Positions 52,589 to 64,000 of a stretch of 64,000 nucleotides of DNA are shown here, one piece after another (position 1 is the stretch's first letter; the number at the start of each line of letters is the position of its first letter). Location of the stretch: assembly GCA_029204225.1 (NCBI GenBank), contig CM055097.1, positions 38,741,106-38,805,105 of the forward strand, read 5' to 3'. This DNA comes from Diphasiastrum complanatum. Its lineage: Eukaryota; Streptophyta; Lycopodiopsida; Lycopodiales; Lycopodiaceae. The position numbers were made by a program, and so were the translations under genes. Under the pieces are notes generated by a model, which saw only the letters and a program-made list of their open reading frames with translations, ran no database searches and was not told the origin of the DNA.

Positions 52589-52746
52589 TGTGTAAAATTG
52601 ATGTAAGAAATAGTGAAGCATCCAATTTGGACACGAAAGATACTTTAGAACATTAGAAAGGAGATCTATACTTAGGGTGGAGCTCATTCTAAAGTTGGAT
52701 CAAAGTAGTATGGTTAAAACTATGCCAAAACTAGTTGAAGAGGGAG

Positions 52747-53393
52747 TGTGAGAGATTTCAACAAGTTGAGTCATATTTTGGTAAATTGTCAATTGAGGCC
52801 AAAACTCATTTTAGATTTAGAGATAAACTTTTTGAAGTTATATTAATTTAAAATACATTCAATAAACACTTTTTGAAAGTCTGGGAAAGTTGGTAGTCGA
52901 GTTTGAGAGAGATTCAAATTTGAACTTTGGGTACATTGAATCTAGACCCAAAAATAGTAGGGTTTACATTTTGGAGGGAAAGCGGCCACATAGGGTTTGG
53001 ACCAGTTATAAAAGGATGCCACATAGTGTTTGTAACTCATGGAGAGACACATCTTCTATCTTCTCTTTCTCATTTCATATTATACATGGTTCTCTTTGGG
53101 TTCTACCACTCATTGGTGCACTCTCTTGATGATATCTTGCAATCTTGTGTGTAAGATGCTCATATTTTGCTATTTTCAGTTCCACATGTGTGAAATACAG
53201 TAGGGTATTGTAATTGTATGGACAACATATTTTATGTTTTGGTTTATGTTTGATCAATATCTCTTAGAGTTTGCATCTCATTTTGTATGTAGATGCTAAT
53301 TTTTCTACATTGGCAAGATTGTTGGTTTGCTCCTTATTGTAACCAAAGGTCAGGGACATGGATTGGACCTTGAATGATCTGAAATCTTTCGCA
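52747..53393 (+). repeat. 3' LTR of the cargo element (about 647 bp)
   Basis: It starts TGTGAGAG after the polypurine tract and ends TCTTTCGCA, where the sister LTR ends CCTTCACA. It aligns with 22583-23177 through most of its length, with many substitutions and a few indels, so the two insertions are not recent copies of each other. Confidence 0.7.
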
Positions 53394-53410
53394 ACGTACT
53401 TACTCGCAGA

Positions 53411-53617
53411 CGGTGAAAGATGACTCGCATGCGGGAACTTACTTAGTCACACATGGTGAAAGATGACTCGCACAGACATGGTGGAAGATGACTCGCACAC
53501 GGGAACCGATGTACTCGCACAGACAGGGTGAAAGATGACTCGCACAGACAGGGTGAAAGATGACTCACATGCAAGAACTGACGTACTCGCACACGATGAA
53601 AGATGACTCACACAAAC
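53411..53617. repeat. Minisatellite with six GGTGAAAGATGACTCGCAC-like units
   Basis: Units begin at 53412, 53455, 53480, 53527, 53552 and 53595. They alternate between a short 25 bp spacing (unit plus agaca) and a longer 43-47 bp spacing with cgggaac...gtactcgca. Every unit contains ATGACTC. The array starts about 18 bp after the LTR end at 53393. Confidence 0.9.
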
Positions 53618-53639
53618 CTGGACCCGTGGAACTGGAAAC

Positions 53640-55280
53640 CGTGGAAATTACTGGCTATAAACGCCAATGAGAAATGTATAAATAGTACTTAAAATTCAGT
53701 GCTTCTAATAGCAAAGAAAGAAAAACAATAGAAAAAACACTGCTAAAGTTGTAAAAAATTTGCCGGAAAACCACTCAAAATGACTGAATAATGGCTAGAA
53801 ACGGCGGAACTACGGATGACAAAACCCTCTGAAATCGGAAAAAACAGCCGAAAAACTATGCGCAAAACCTCTGAAGTATGGAAAAACAGCCGGAAAAATG
53901 TCTATGAAAACCGCTGAAAATGCCTAAAAAATGTGGATGAACACCACTTAAGCGCACAGGGCTGAGGGAGGATGCAAGCATGAAAACACTGTGAAAAGAT
54001 AACAAGAAGTGCTGCAGATGCAAGCATGCATGAAGCATCTAACAAACTAAACTAGCCTGAAAAAGAAGGCTGAGTGTTTGGAGGGAGATGGCTGGTTATT
54101 AAGAGCAGATGTAAGTGATCATTCAAAAATGAGCAGATGACTAAAATTGAAAGCTAGTTGTGCAAAAAGCAGCTTAAGCTCTTCTGTCGACATTACATTA
54201 ATCTCAATCAACAAATGAATCTGTAGTAAATTTCGGCTATGTAGAACCTGCAGCTTTGGCGATTGCACATGCAACCATATCAAAGGCAACAGAAAAGAAC
54301 GCAAAACTAAAAACAGACTGATGGTGTAAACAAAAAATGGGCTGTTGGTGTGCTCAAAACGAGTGGAAGACGTGCTCAAAACGTAGAAGGTTGTGTTAGA
54401 AGAGAACTCCAGCCCTGCAGATCACACCAAACTAAACGTTGATGAAGAGAACTCAAGTGGGCGGTGGGCTATAGATAGAAGAACTGCCATGGACTGAAAA
54501 AATGCTGATGAAGCGCTATCTACTACCCATTCTTCACTGGGAGCCTACTTGCCTAGTTACTTCACTCAAAAAATTCACTTACAATCCTGGAGTTTCACAA
54601 ACCGTGAGGGAGTTGATGTGCAAACTTGATTTGAGGAAGAATAGCATGGATGAGGGCTTGCTCCAAGACGCGGCTGATGCGCCCTTTGATGGCCGTTGAA
54701 AACCTGAGGGATGCTAAAAACGTGGCTGGGTGCAAATTAAAGACTGAAAAAACGAGCTATGCAATACCCTGAAAACACCTAAAAACGTCACTCCTGCACC
54801 CTGCTAAAAACACGCTGTTGTAGGCAAAACGAGCAGCTAATTATACCTCTAACACCTAAAAAAACACGCTAGGGCAGCTGTAGATGAAGCGTCCCCTTCA
54901 CACCTTCGAAAATAGGCAGCACATGGCACGCTTCTCTCCTTCACCCTCCTTCACCCTGTTGAAATGCGCTGCTGCACCAAATCTCCTTCAACTGCACCAA
55001 CTGGACTGCAAGAGTCCAAAAACCCTCTATGAGCTCTCCTAAATGATGCTTTTTTTGCTCCAAACCCTCTATTTGCTCTCTTATATAAAAAAAACAAGCA
55101 AAGAAAGGGTGCTGGAAGAAAGAAAGCAAAAAGCAAAAAAAATAACAAGTAACAAAAAGAAACCAACAAGCAAACAAAGAAGGCAACAAGGAAAAGCAGC
55201 AAGCAAGAAACCAACAAGCAACAACAAGGAACAAGCAAGCAAGTAAGAGTGGCTAGAACAAAAGAGAAAGCAAAAAAAAG
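53640..55280 (-). other. Probable leader of a minus-strand LTR element
   Basis: This A-rich, ORF-poor 1.6 kb stretch is bounded on the right by a primer-binding-like site and an LTR start. Many short variants of gaaaaacagccggaaaa, cctgaaaacacctaaaaacg and similar recur. The minus-strand frame at 54951-55358 is Cys/Leu/Phe-rich low-complexity text (complement of a Lys-rich run) and unlikely to be a gene. Confidence 0.4.
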
Positions 55281-55480
55281 CGGCAACGACACCAATGTTA
55301 GGTCTTTAGCATCCAACCAGCTATGACTCCATCTAGTACGAGTTATGGCTTCTCTCAACTAACCCTCACTGAGGCTTTCCCAGCTAGCTTGGATATGGAT
55401 ACTCAAAAGATAGTACAAGCATAGGATGAGTATTCTGATGGTAAGATCCGCTCTTCTCACGTTTCTCTACTTAGGATGCT
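55281..55480 (-). repeat. Primer-binding-like site and truncated LTR
   Basis: The minus strand reads TGGTGTCGTTGCCG at 55294-55281, similar to the TGGCGCCGTTGCCG site used by some plant gypsy elements. The LTR begins TGTTAGGTC at 55296 (plus strand) and is lost by about 55480, where copia RT sequence starts. Confidence 0.45.
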
Positions 55481-55484
55481 TGTA

Positions 55485-55672
55485 AATCAAAAAGTTGAAC
55501 GAATGCTATGCAAGTGGAGTATGATGCTCTCATGGAGAATCATACTTGGGATCTTGTTGATCTTCCTCAAGGGGAGTAACCACTTGATTGCAAGTGGGTG
55601 TATCGATTGAAGTATAATAAACATGGATCAATAAACAAGTATAACGCTAGACTTGTAGCAAAAAGCACAATT
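55485..55672 (+). pseudogene. Copia RT N-terminal fragment
   Basis: Codons read TNAMQVEYDALMENHTWDLV, then DLPQGE[24 protein letters not shown] and YNARLVAKS. This matches the start of copia RT (residues 809-864 of the intact copy). One stop occurs within it. Nothing copia-like precedes or follows. Confidence 0.8.
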
Positions 55673-56088
55673 TTCTATTGAATAGGTGATTTTTCCAGCT
55701 AAGGGAAAACATTTGGAATATTTCCTAAGATACTTCAAAAAATGACCTCTTTTTATGGGTGTCAACAAAAAAGCATTACGCATGCGTAAAGTTTTTTTTC
55801 AAAATACATTTAAAAAAAAGACTTGTTTTGTTCTTGACAAGAATAACAATTATACCGTTTTTGGAGGTTCTCAAGACCACTTGCAAGAACATTTTCATGA
55901 GTACCAAGTTTAAAAAAGAAGCACATTTTTAAAATGCTCATACTCTTACGATATAAAAATGACAAACAAAGAAAGTAATTACTTATATTTTGTGACACAC
56001 GCGATATTCAAAACTCTTTGGACTCATATAGTTTCAAATGCTAGTCACTATCAATCCCATCACTATTAGTAGTTATAGGTGTTGATGA
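55673..56088. other. Sequence without recognised features
   Basis: About 400 bp, A/T-rich, between the copia RT fragment and the unidentified minus-strand ORFs. Nothing assignable. Confidence 0.4.
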
Positions 56089-57279
56089 TCATGAAGTGGT
56101 GGGAGAAGCATCCTCTTCTTCACTATGTACTAAAACATTGCCTTCCTCACGATGCAAGCCGTAATTTTCATAGTTTCCCATACTTCTTCTGATACGTGAG
56201 GACGATCCCACATCGTTTGTCACGGAAATTTTTTGCTTTAGGATGTCAATAGTGGACTTTTTCAAATGACATGTTGCGGTGAGCATGCAGTTGTACACTA
56301 AAATATCCACCTCCTCTAAAGACAATAAAGAAGAATTTGGAGTATTCTTTGTTTTTTGCTTCTTCCTTTTACCATGGACTGTACGGACCATCTCGAGGCT
56401 ATACCTCCCTTTGAATGGATCAATGTGATCTGTTTTAAACCAATGCATAGTTATGTCTTTAATCTTAGATGTGATGTCGTCTCAATGAACTGTGAGTACT
56501 TTTCCAATCCAAAAGGGGTGACCGAGATCATCATCTATTGCCAGTGTACCAAAGTACCCTCTTGGATATCTTGCGGGTCACCCTTCCACATCTGGGCTAG
56601 TCTGTCCCTCCTACTTGTTGACCGCCTTGCTCCAAGATACATCTCTCTGGTCTCTCTAACAGATTCATGATGTTCTGTTATTTGTACTTGCTCTGCTTTG
56701 GATTACTTTGACGGACAGGCCACACGAAGTCAAATGGGAGTTCCCATTTGTCATCCTCAATTTTACTCAATATCACCATTTGCTCCTCATGAAATGTATT
56801 CCACCATTTAGTATCCTGATCTCCCATATATTTTTTTGCTTTCTCGATTAGAAGTTTATGCTCTTCTATGCACTTTTGATAATCAATAGGTCTTGTTTGT
56901 TTTTCAGCATCTCTAATTTCTTTGGCTAGTAACATAGGCATCTGCTTTGCAAACTTCATTTGAACAACTGTACATGTATCAAGAATTTCAAACCATCTGT
57001 CAGAAGCCATTGTTTACATGTCGACAATTGTTTTCCATACATTAACACAACCTCTTTTTCCATATTTTTTTTAATAAGAAAGCAGTGTTGGTAGCTAATG
57101 TCATTTAATTTTGCCAAACATAGTTCTCTTGAAGACTTCACAAACTCCTTGAAGTCAATGGCCTCCTTGAGATGAAATATGCTCAGCCTAGGAGTGTAGG
57201 CTTCCTCTATGATGAATATCATTATAGGAAGTGTAAATGCATCTCGACGCGATAACTTTTTAGGGAAAGTGCTAAACAT
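56089..57279 (-). CDS. Unrecognised minus-strand protein remnant, possibly DNA-transposon derived
   Basis: Three minus-strand frames look like one protein broken by frameshifts or short introns. 57279-56956 has FPKKLSRRDAFTLPIMIFII and EEAYTPRLSIFHLKEAIDF; 57010-56678 has DRWFEILDTCTVVQMKFAKQ, IDYQKCIEEHKLLIEKAKKY and WELPFDFVWP. A stretch with stops (GTLAIDDDLGHPFWIGKVL) then leads into 56448-56089 (MHWFKTDHIDPFKGRYSLEM, LSLEEVDILVYNCMLTATCH). The WIGKVL...HWF segment is suggestive of a small beta-barrel chromatin-reader-like fold, but I cannot assign a family. It abuts the broken end of gypsy RT at 57319. Confidence 0.35.
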
Positions 57280-58955
57280 TCGATCTATAGGATCATGTGT
57301 GTGTCAACCAATAGAAAATTAACCTAGATTATAGGCATAGGCTCCCCATTCCATGGCAAATGCTGTCTTGTGCTGGTCTTGGGGGGCTATCTTCACCTGG
57401 TTGTTGCCGCTGAAGTTGTCTAGAAAACTGTAGGCCTCGGCACCGGCTACTCTGTCGAGGACACTTTCCGTAAATGGTAAAGAAAAATGTTCTTTTTTGG
57501 TGACTGCATTTAGCGCCTTCAGATTCACACAAATCCGCATTTTGTTGTTCTTCTTGGGTATTATAACTATCGGTGAAACCCATTCCGTGTGCTTGATTTC
57601 ATAAATGAAATCTGCATCCATCAGCTTCTGCAACTCCTGCTTGATCAACTCAGTATAATTCGGGTTGCAGCAGTAATAACGGCTTACCTTGGGGACTGCT
57701 CCATCCACCAAGGGTATGGTGTGTTGGACTACTGTTGGTGGAATGCCCTTCAGGTCACTATAACTCCAGGCAAAATAGCCTTTATATTCCACCAACAACA
57801 ATCGTAGTCTCTTGAACTGTGTGGGTGTTAACTGCTCTCCCACATGCACTATCTTTTCTTCTTCACCTGGCTCGGCAAGATTCATTGGCTATGTCCGCGC
57901 AGGTCTCTCAAAGACTTGTTTCGCTGGTGCCTGACTTTGATCAGGTTCTCTCTGGGCTTGCGGCATTATGATTACACGTCGTCCAAATTGTAATTCTTGA
58001 AAGTCTCAGGCATCTCATGAACTAGCGCTCATTGAGATTCCTCTTTCAGCATATTGATCTTAGCCCGACTGGTCATTTTTTGATTTTCTATCACCCGTGT
58101 AGAAGATGACGCTGTATCTGAGTCCATGTTAATTGACTTCAAGGAATCCAACACTTTCTTTTTACTCTTTTTTGTCATTTTGGTGGATAGAGCAGATGCA
58201 TTTGATGATGATGATGCTAACGAGGGAGTAGGGGGGTGTAGGTGGATGGATATTCGTCGTCAGATCCCTCATCCTCTTCCCTGATGGCATCTTCCATAGT
58301 ACTGCCTGAATCCAACAATACATTCACATCTTTCCCTAACAACTTGCCCCTTACTCGAAACAAATTGTGAGGACCAAAAGACAATGTACTGAATTGATAT
58401 TCACAAGTACTATTAATAACATCAATTTCCATTTTACCTGCTAGCAAATCAATTGTCATAAGATTAGATGAGGACTTGTTTTTTAACGGACACTCTTTAG
58501 CCAGATGGCCCGCCTTGCCACAATTGAAACACAACCCTTGTTTGAAGGCATCTCTGACTGATGACTTAGATTTTTTCTTCGATTTCTTCACTGACTTGGG
58601 TTTATGATAAGCCATACTCTCAAGTTCATCAATAAACTTTTTTGACTTTTTTCGCGGTCGAAAATTTGTTGAGCTTTTCTCATGCCCCCGTTTCCTAGAA
58701 GCTACCACCGTCTGATCGTACACACATGCAATCCGAATGGCATCCTCCAATGAGTTCAAAGAATTGCGCTTGCATTCATTCTGAAAATTTGTTGGCAATC
58801 CATTCACAAACTGCCACTCAACGTACTTTTTTCGGAAAATGCCGCACTTTAGTAAGAAGATCCATGAACTCTTGGACATAAGTGTCCAAGTCACGCGACC
58901 CCATCTTAAGCTCTACAAAATGCCGATACGAGTCTCTTTCATCCACAGTCATAAA

Positions 58956-59281
58956 TGTGAAGATTATTACAATATTATCTTCCTATCTCGAGTTTGGGGT
59001 CATGTCCATGATGATTTCCACTAGATTTCATGTTGTACATATAAGGAGTGTGAATTGAGCACATATCCTTCTAGTGTAGTTCGGATTTGAGTTAGATAGG
59101 TTCAATTATGATGACATGTAGATGTTTAGATAGCATGCAAAGTCTTACTGTATGCATGCAAGCCACATGCAATCAGTGCATACAACATGCAAAGTAGTTT
59201 CTGTGATCTACACATGTCTAAGCAATTTTATGAGTTGACATGCAATACATGCAACATACATGCATGCAGTTACACATGTGG
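58956..59281 (+). repeat. Truncated 5' LTR
   Basis: It begins TGTGAAGATT and matches the first part of the LTR at 61205 with scattered differences, including a different short insertion near 59130. It is broken at acacatgtgg, after which the 3' copy continues with atctctgg and this one with integrase codons. Confidence 0.9.
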
Positions 59282-61204
59282 AGGAAAGACATCATTTGAG
59301 ATGTTGTATAAGAAAAAGCCTAAGGTAGATCATCTTAGGAATTTTGGCTGTGTATGCTTTGTGCATGTGCCTCTAGAAACTAGGAAGAAGGAAGATCCTA
59401 GTGCAGTAAAAGGATGTGGTCTTCCATGAAGATCGGAAATTTAACTTGGATGATGCACAGATCAAAGAGACATCATCAATCTTGATGTTGTTCAAGAAGA
59501 GGTGAGGCCGAGGCTTGAGGAGGAGCAGATTCAAGCTACCACACCTAGAAGATCTACACGTGAGCCAAGGAGGCTCACATATGATGAAGAAGGAAGGCAA
59601 GTGGAAGGTGAAACTTCCTATCATGCACTTTCTATATCAAATGAAGAGCCTAAGGATGTCCAAGAAGCTTTTCAATCCAAGGAGTGGGTTGAAGCAATGA
59701 CCCAAGAATTTGAAGCCTTGATGTCAAATAACACATGGGAGCTTGTGGAGCCACCAAACAACATGCATGTGATCAGATGTAAGTGGGTATTCAGAATTAA
59801 GTATAATTATGATGGATCTATCAATAAGTATAAAGCAAGACTTTGTGCCAAAGGCTACTCACAAATCAAAGGTCTTGATTATGAAGATACCTTTGCACCA
59901 GCTGCAAAGATGGTAACAATTCGAATACTCATCTCTCTTGCATGTTTTCACAAATGGAGTATGTTCCAGTTTTATGTTTCTAATGCATTTCTCAATGGTT
60001 ACCTTGAGGAGGAGATTTATATGAAGCAGCCTCCAGGTTTTGTGAAGGAAGGTGATGAATAAAAAATATGTCTTTTGTTCAAAACTCTGTATGGACTGAA
60101 ACAGGTACCAAGGTCTCGGTATGCAAGGCTCAATTACTATTTCATATCACTCGGATTTTGTCTAAGCAGATATGACCCTTTTCTATATTATAAGTTTGTA
60201 GATAACTTTGTAATTATTCTTCTCATCTATGTAGATGATATCATTCTTTGTGGAAATAGTGAGAAGTTAGTTGAAGAAACTAAGCATGCACTTGGTACTG
60301 AGTTTAAGATGCAGGACTTAGGAGTTCTTCACTATATTCTAGGCCTTAAAATAGATTTTTGGAAAGGTCATGCATTTATAAGCCAAGTAGATATGCACTT
60401 TCCATATTCAGAAAATTTCATGTGGAGAACTGTAAAGGCATAGATACACCTATGGAGCACACTGTAAAAGTTCCTATTAAAGATGATGAAAAATCCTTTG
60501 AGGACATCACTCTTTATAGGAGTCTTATTGGCTCACTTATTTGGTTAACAGTGACTAGGCCTAATCTAAGCTTTTGTGTTCATAAGCTAAGTCAACACAT
60601 GCAGGATCCAAAGTTATATCATTGGAAGTTGTCTAAAAGAGTCTTGAGGTATATATCTTCTACCTTGGATTATGAAATATACTATGAAGGAGAAGATCTG
60701 ACTTTGATTGCTTTCTCAGATTCAGATTTTGCAGGAGACAGGTTGGATAGAAAATCCACAAGCGCTGACACTATATTTTTTGGAGGAAATTTGGTTTCTT
60801 GGCTATCAAAGAAGTAGGCAACTATTTCCTTATCATCTTGTGAAGCTGAATACAAATCTCTTACAACCAGAACAAAGGAGATTTTATGGATTAAAAGGCT
60901 ACTTTTGGAGCTTAAATGTTATGCAGATGAAGATTTACCAATTATCAAGAATGATAACATTTCTGCTCAGGCTCTTGCAAATAATCTAGTCTTTCATGCA
61001 AGGAGCAAGCGTATTGAAGTGGCTCATCATTTTGTAAGAGAAAAAAGTCATTGGAAGAGAGATCTCATTGGAGCATGTTTCATCTTCAGATTGTGTTGCA
61101 GATCTTCTCACGAAGCCTCTACTCAAGAATGTCTTTATGAAGATGAGGTCAAACCTTGGCCTAATTTCAAAATCTATGTTGATAGGAACATAAATTTTGA
61201 GGAG
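59282..61204 (+). pseudogene. Copia pol remainder: integrase C-terminus, RT, RNase H
   Basis: The remnant begins KTSFEMLYKKKPKVDHLRNF and GCVCFVHVPLETRKKEDPS, then has the linker RRSTREPRRLTYDEEGRQVE. RT (about 59690-60420) includes NTWELVEPPN, KYKARLCAKGYSQIKGLDYE, FYVSNAFLNGYLEEEIYM and the catalytic YVDDIILCG near 60229. Connection and RNase H follow: DITLYRSLIGSLIWLTVTRP, FSDSDFAGDRLDRKSTSA, SLSSCEAEYKSL and ARSKRIEVAHHFVRE. Breaks include a stop at 60060, a frameshift near 60400, a stop at 60816 and a frameshift near 61045. RT is otherwise well conserved. Confidence 0.9.
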
Positions 61205-61918
61205 TGTGAATATTATTAAAATATTATCTTCCTTTCTCGAGTTTGGGGTCATGTCCATGATGATTTCCACTAGATTTCATGTTGTACATATAAGGAGTGT
61301 GAATTGAGCACATATCCTTCTAGTGTAGTTCGGATTTGAGTTAGATAGGTTCAATTATGATGGCATGCAGATGTTTAGTACTGTATGCATGCAAGCCACA
61401 TGCAATCAGTGCATGCAACATGCAAAGTAGTTTTTGTGATCTACACATGTCTAGGCAATTTTATGAGTTGACATGCAGTACATGCAACATACATGCATGC
61501 AGTTACACATGTGGATCTCTGGTAGGTGAATTAGTTCAGTTAAGTGGACTCTCCATGCAACTCCACTGTAGGAATTCGAGTCTCTCTCATGTAGGGAAAG
61601 CTGGGCATGTTTTGCCACATTGTGAATATTGAGATTTTGGTGTTTTGGACTCATTCTCTCTCTACCCGAGTTTTCTGTGTATGATTTTCTCTCTCTACCC
61701 GAGAGCAGCCTCTTTTTCCCATACTGAACACTCAGAATTATTTCTGACATTCATTTATCATAGTGAAGAGTTAGATTTTTTCATCAGATGTATGCCATTG
61801 TGCTCTTGCCTTAGATTTTTCAAACATACTGTTCTTTGATCAATCTTCTGCAATCACAACACCTCAGTAAGATCCTGTAGGGTGTGTGGTGAAGTTCACA
61901 CATGCTAAAAACTTCACA
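61205..61918 (+). repeat. 3' LTR (714 bp)
   Basis: It starts TGTGAATATT and ends AACTTCACA before target copy ATAAA. The region 61360-61510 is crowded with CATGCA/TGCATG hexamers, also present in the 5' copy. Polypyrimidine tracts (tctctctctacccgag twice) lie at about 61650-61702. Confidence 0.9.
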
Positions 61919-62352
61919 ATAAATGCTTTCAAGAATACATCCCGAAAAGCATCCCAAGTGACTAGCTTAGGATCGAGATCTCGCCACCACAACATGGCTT
62001 TTCCTTTTAAAAAAATTAGTACTGAAAAAATTCATTTCTCCTCAGGTACTCCATGCAGACCAAAATAGCTATTCCATATGTTAATCCAAGACTCCATTGC
62101 TGCCGGCTGCTCAAATTTCTTGTCCCCCGAAAAAACTTTCGGCTGAAAATCTAAGTGTGAAGAAGGTGTCGCATCATGCTTAGACAAAAGAAATTTGATT
62201 TGCTCGTCCCGCTGCTTGTTACTCTGGTGGATTTCTAATAGTGATTTGCCTATCACATCCAAAATAGACTGCAGACCATTGTTCGGGCTTCCCACCCTTC
62301 AAACCGGTGACGGAACTCCCTTACCAAATAATTCTTGTTCCATGTCGGCCAT

Positions 62353-63649
<1,297 letters not shown>

Positions 63650-64000
63650 AAGCAAGTCATGCACGTGGCATTCAAAGATTATCTGCAAAAAAATTTGGAA
63701 ATTTCTTGGACAATTTGTGAGTGCATGGACCAGACTCAGAACACTTATCCAACTTGGAGAAGGTGTTACAAAAATGTCGTGACTACCAAATCTCCATGAA
63801 TCCAAAAAAATGTCAATTCTGGATAACACATGGCTTGATTCTCGGCCATATAGTGTCAAGACATGGGATCACCACTGATCTATCAAAGATCAGGATCATT
63901 ATTGATCTACTACCACCGGGGACGATCCGCGAAGTCTATATCTTCATGGGTCATGCTAACTATTATAGAATATTCATTTTTGATTTTGCGAAGTTAGCCC
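63650..64000 (+). pseudogene. Ty3/gypsy RT C-terminal fragment running off the window
   Basis: From about 63720 the plus strand reads HGPDSEHLSNLEKVLQKCRD, ISMNPKKCQFWITHG, LILGHIVSRHGITTDLSKIR and VYIFMGHANYYRIFIFDFAK without a stop to the edge. This is the segment between the gypsy RT catalytic box and RNase H. Upstream codons are frameshifted. It is not joined to the antisense gypsy at 57-62 kb. Confidence 0.85.

Larger units (their letters stand above)
51130..53393 (+). mobile_element. Copia-derived non-autonomous element carrying the cargo ORF
   Basis: The element consists of the cargo ORF, a residual polypurine tract ttgaagagggag (52735-52746) and a 3' LTR at 52747-53393. No 5' LTR or primer site was found; the left end lies somewhere between the gypsy gag start (51000) and 51299. 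It shares LTR and cargo with the chimeric element at 20040-23177 but lacks the copia protease and integrase pieces of that one. Confidence 0.7.
58956..61918 (+). mobile_element. Internally deleted Ty1/copia nested in gypsy gag
   Basis: The insertion is bounded by perfect 5 bp target copies ATAAA (58951-58955 and 61919-61923), and removing it plus one copy restores the gypsy gag frame. The 5' LTR is reduced to its first 326 bp (58956-59281). It is fused directly to late integrase sequence, so primer site, gag, protease and integrase core are deleted. The 3' LTR is complete (61205-61918, 714 bp). The deletion happened after insertion or was carried by a defective copy; the flanking duplication shows integration itself was normal. 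Confidence 0.92.
57319..62352 (-). pseudogene. Ty3/gypsy gag-RT split by a copia insertion
   Basis: Gag begins at an ATG near 62352 on the minus strand, with one stop soon after. It continues through DVIGKSLLEIHQSNKQRDEQ, FSGDKKFEQPAAMESWINIW and KGKAMLWWRDLDPKLVTWDA to KAFI at 61919. There a copia (58956-61918) interrupts it. Gag resumes at 58955: FMTVDERDSYRHFVELKMGS, then VNGLPTNFQNECKRNSLNSL and the zinc knuckle CFNCGKAGHLAKEC (about 58540-58500). A protease motif VNVLLDSGST follows near 58310 but runs into an acidic segment, so protease is truncated. RT (57885-57319) has EWVSPIVIIPKKNNKMRICV and YSFLDNFSGNNQVKI, then stops at AFAMEWGAY. The YxDD box, RNase H and integrase are absent. Confidence 0.85.

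Noticed and set aside
53411-53617. CRISPR-like array
   Set aside because: Spacers are related to each other, the unit is degenerate and the genome is a plant; this is a minisatellite.
54951-55358. Cys/Leu/Phe-rich minus-strand frame and Lys/Gln-rich plus-strand frame
   Set aside because: Low-complexity A-rich leader read in two directions; not a membrane protein.

Overview
The window is nuclear DNA of a large-genome land plant. The evidence is wall-to-wall Ty1/copia and Ty3/gypsy LTR retrotransposons in both orientations and several nesting layers, long simple-sequence arrays, a plant receptor kinase, and a spliced HVA22-type gene with a roughly 8 kb retroelement-filled intron. A fern, gymnosperm or other large-genome plant would fit; I cannot name the species. 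I saw no bacterial operons, CRISPR arrays or rRNA.

Two host genes are well supported. (1) An HVA22/DP1/REEP-type ER membrane protein gene on the minus strand runs from 14797 to about 3189. It is built from six small coding exons (32, 99, 57, 64, 207 and probably 141 bp) that join in phase at GT-AG sites. Its second intron holds a decayed gypsy element, two long (CT)n arrays and a decayed copia element with an LTR. (2) A single-exon, full-length G-type lectin S-receptor-like kinase of 813 aa lies at 40790-43231 on the minus strand, with a duplicated (TG)n(GA)n tract just upstream.

Layout. 1-1984: 5' end of a minus-strand LTR element. 3189-14797: HVA22-like gene with its TE-laden introns. 14.8-18.1 kb: upstream flank, copia gag-protease relic, LTR fragment with a 72-78 bp tandem repeat. 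18.4-20.04 kb: unrecognised, apparently spliced minus-strand coding region. 20.04-23.18 kb: chimeric copia whose RT is replaced by foreign coding sequence. 23.18-32.3 kb: copia relics, AT-rich DNA and unidentified ORFs. 32298-38728: complete copia element with 655 bp LTRs that look identical, a TTTAG target duplication and an open 1317-codon gag-pol, inserted in the LTR of an older antisense copia. 38.7-46.1 kb: receptor kinase and repeats. 46.1-51.0 kb: copia fragment abutting an antisense gypsy. 51.1-53.4 kb: second copy of the 'foreign cargo' element. 53.4-55.5 kb: minisatellite and a minus-strand LTR-element leader. 56.1-57.3 kb: unidentified ORFs. 57.3-62.35 kb: gypsy element split by a copia insertion with an ATAAA target duplication. 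62.4-64 kb: a 137 bp (GA)n array, a CATGCA-rich block and a gypsy RT fragment leaving the window.

Most of the sequence is therefore retroelement. The points most worth following up are the HVA22-like gene, which no long ORF reveals; the two-copy copia-derived family carrying a non-retroviral protein domain; and the young, possibly mobile copia. All calls were made by reading the sequence and its translations by eye; no database search or alignment program was run.
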